Of a stretch of 13,597 nt of DNA, positions 12,947 to 13,597 are shown piece by piece. The notes beneath the pieces were generated by a model. The model worked only from the letters and a program-made list of their open reading frames with translations, made no database searches and was not told where the DNA came from. This DNA is from Caryophanales bacterium UBA1744 (GTDB lineage: Bacteria; Bacillota_I; Bacilli_A; RFN20; CAG-826). The stretch covers positions 889 to 14,485 of the forward strand of contig DCHU01000019.1 of assembly GCA_002314915.1 (NCBI GenBank), in the 5' to 3' direction. Position numbers and translations under genes: made by a program. Numbering within the stretch: the stretch's first letter is position 1; every line of letters begins with the position of its first letter.

Positions 12947-13597
12947 TTACATGTCGTTGAGGACTAAATCCTCATATGTTTCTCTTTTAACTGCCAACCT
13001 AGCTACGCCGTTGTAGATCATTACGATTGGAGCGCGAGGAATTCTATTGTAATTACTCGACATTGAGTAATTATACGCACCTGTGACCAAAACTGCGATT
13101 AAATCTCCACGTTCTGGCTTCGGAAGCATGACATCTTCTTGGATGATGTCACCGGATTCACAGCATCTTCCAGCGATTGAACACTTGAAGTTGCAAGGCG
13201 CTTCCGGCTTTGTTACAGATATGACTGTATATGGTGATTGGTACAAGGTGTACCTAGGATTATCGGTCATTCCTCCATCGATTGAGACATAGTTTTTAAT
13301 GCCTGGGATGGATTTGACTGAGCCCACTTCATAGACTGTCATACCGGCATCGGCTACAAGGCTTCTGCCCGGTTCTAAATAAATGACAGGTTTTTTAATT
13401 TTGAGTGATTTGCACTTCTTATCGAGTTCTATTCCGATTGCTTTTATGTTTTCGGTATAGCTGATTTCAGGATCCGAATCGATGTATCTGACTCCGAATC
13501 CACCACCTAAGTTGAGTATATCGGTAACAAGGTCGAATTTGTCTTTCATGTCTGCGATGAACTCTGTCATGATTTCAATCGCATCAATGTATGGGTC
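12947..13597 (-). CDS. lysA: Diaminopimelate decarboxylase (5' end outside window)
   Basis: Only the C-terminal 216 residues are present. The frame is open to the edge at 13597, so the Met at 13570 is internal and not the start. This PLP enzyme decarboxylates meso-DAP to lysine. Visible fold-type III decarboxylase motifs are LGGGFGVRY (PLP phosphate loop), YLEPGRSLVADAG, IDGGMTDNPRYTLY, CESGDII with the catalytic Cys from the partner subunit, and GAYNYSMSSNYNRIPR. The lysine tail of pathway order (lysA, lysC, asd) is transcribed as one unit towards lower coordinates. Any lysine riboswitch would lie beyond the window. Confidence 0.95.
   Translation of the reverse strand, partial: DPYIDAIEIMTEFIADMKDKFDLVTDILNLGGGFGVRYIDSDPEISYTENIKAIGIELDKKCKSLKIKKPVIYLEPGRSLVADAGMTVYEVGSVKSIPGIKNYVSIDGGMTDNPRYTLYQSPYTVISVTKPEAPCNFKCSIAGRCCESGDIIQEDVMLPKPERGDLIAVLVTGAYNYSMSSNYNRIPRAPIVMIYNGVARLAVKRETYEDLVLNDM

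Overview
The window looks like a chromosomal segment of a low-to-moderate GC Bacillota (Firmicutes). The evidence is FakA/FakB/PlsX-type fatty acid handling, an infC-rpmI-rplT operon behind a leader attenuator, strong AGGAGG-type ribosome binding sites, and the lysine/diaminopimelate genes lysA-lysC-asd. UGA acts as a stop and Trp is read from UGG, so this is the standard bacterial code and not the mycoplasma code. A gut lineage in or near the Bacilli is my guess and cannot be fixed from sequence alone. There is no sign of phage, insertion sequences, CRISPR or plasmid functions.

Layout. (1) 1-809, minus: a membrane-anchored metallo-beta-lactamase-fold protein, cut by the window edge, probably with its own promoter. 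(2) 1009-8488, minus: seven tightly packed genes ending in an intrinsic terminator at about 968-993. In transcription order they are fakB (DegV family), fakA, a short plsX homologue, an Sfp-type phosphopantetheinyl transferase, an AMP-dependent acyl ligase with a C-terminal carrier domain, a protein with two fused PlsC-type acyltransferase domains, and a stand-alone carrier protein. From plsX onward the genes abut or overlap. (3) 8489-8945: a divergent intergenic region with candidate promoters for both directions, a palindrome, and an attenuator leader for infC. (4) 8946-10085, plus: infC (apparent AUC start), rpmI, rplT, then a terminator. (5) 10192-10545, minus: an unrecognised small membrane protein with its own good promoter. 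(6) 10610-13597, minus: asd, lysC and partial lysA, transcribed as lysA-lysC-asd.

How the genes work together. The second block is the most interesting part. FakB/FakA would phosphorylate free fatty acids, PlsX would interconvert acyl-phosphate and acyl-carrier protein, the ligase would activate an acid with ATP and probably load its own carrier domain, the PPTase would install the phosphopantetheine arm on both carriers, and the tandem acyltransferase would pass one or two acyl chains to a lipid acceptor. The operon thus encodes two separate ways to make acyl-carrier protein plus a double acyltransferase. Both carrier domains lack the Asp of the canonical DSL motif, and the PlsX homologue appears to lack most of the helical hairpin before its C-terminal segment. 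This suggests a dedicated exogenous fatty acid to lipid pathway, formally similar to a split and elaborated E. coli Aas, whose acceptor is unknown.

The lysine block supplies aspartate semialdehyde and the last step from meso-DAP to lysine. The infC operon is ordinary in content but has a non-AUG start, a textbook attenuator hairpin, and an unusual IF3 C-terminus.
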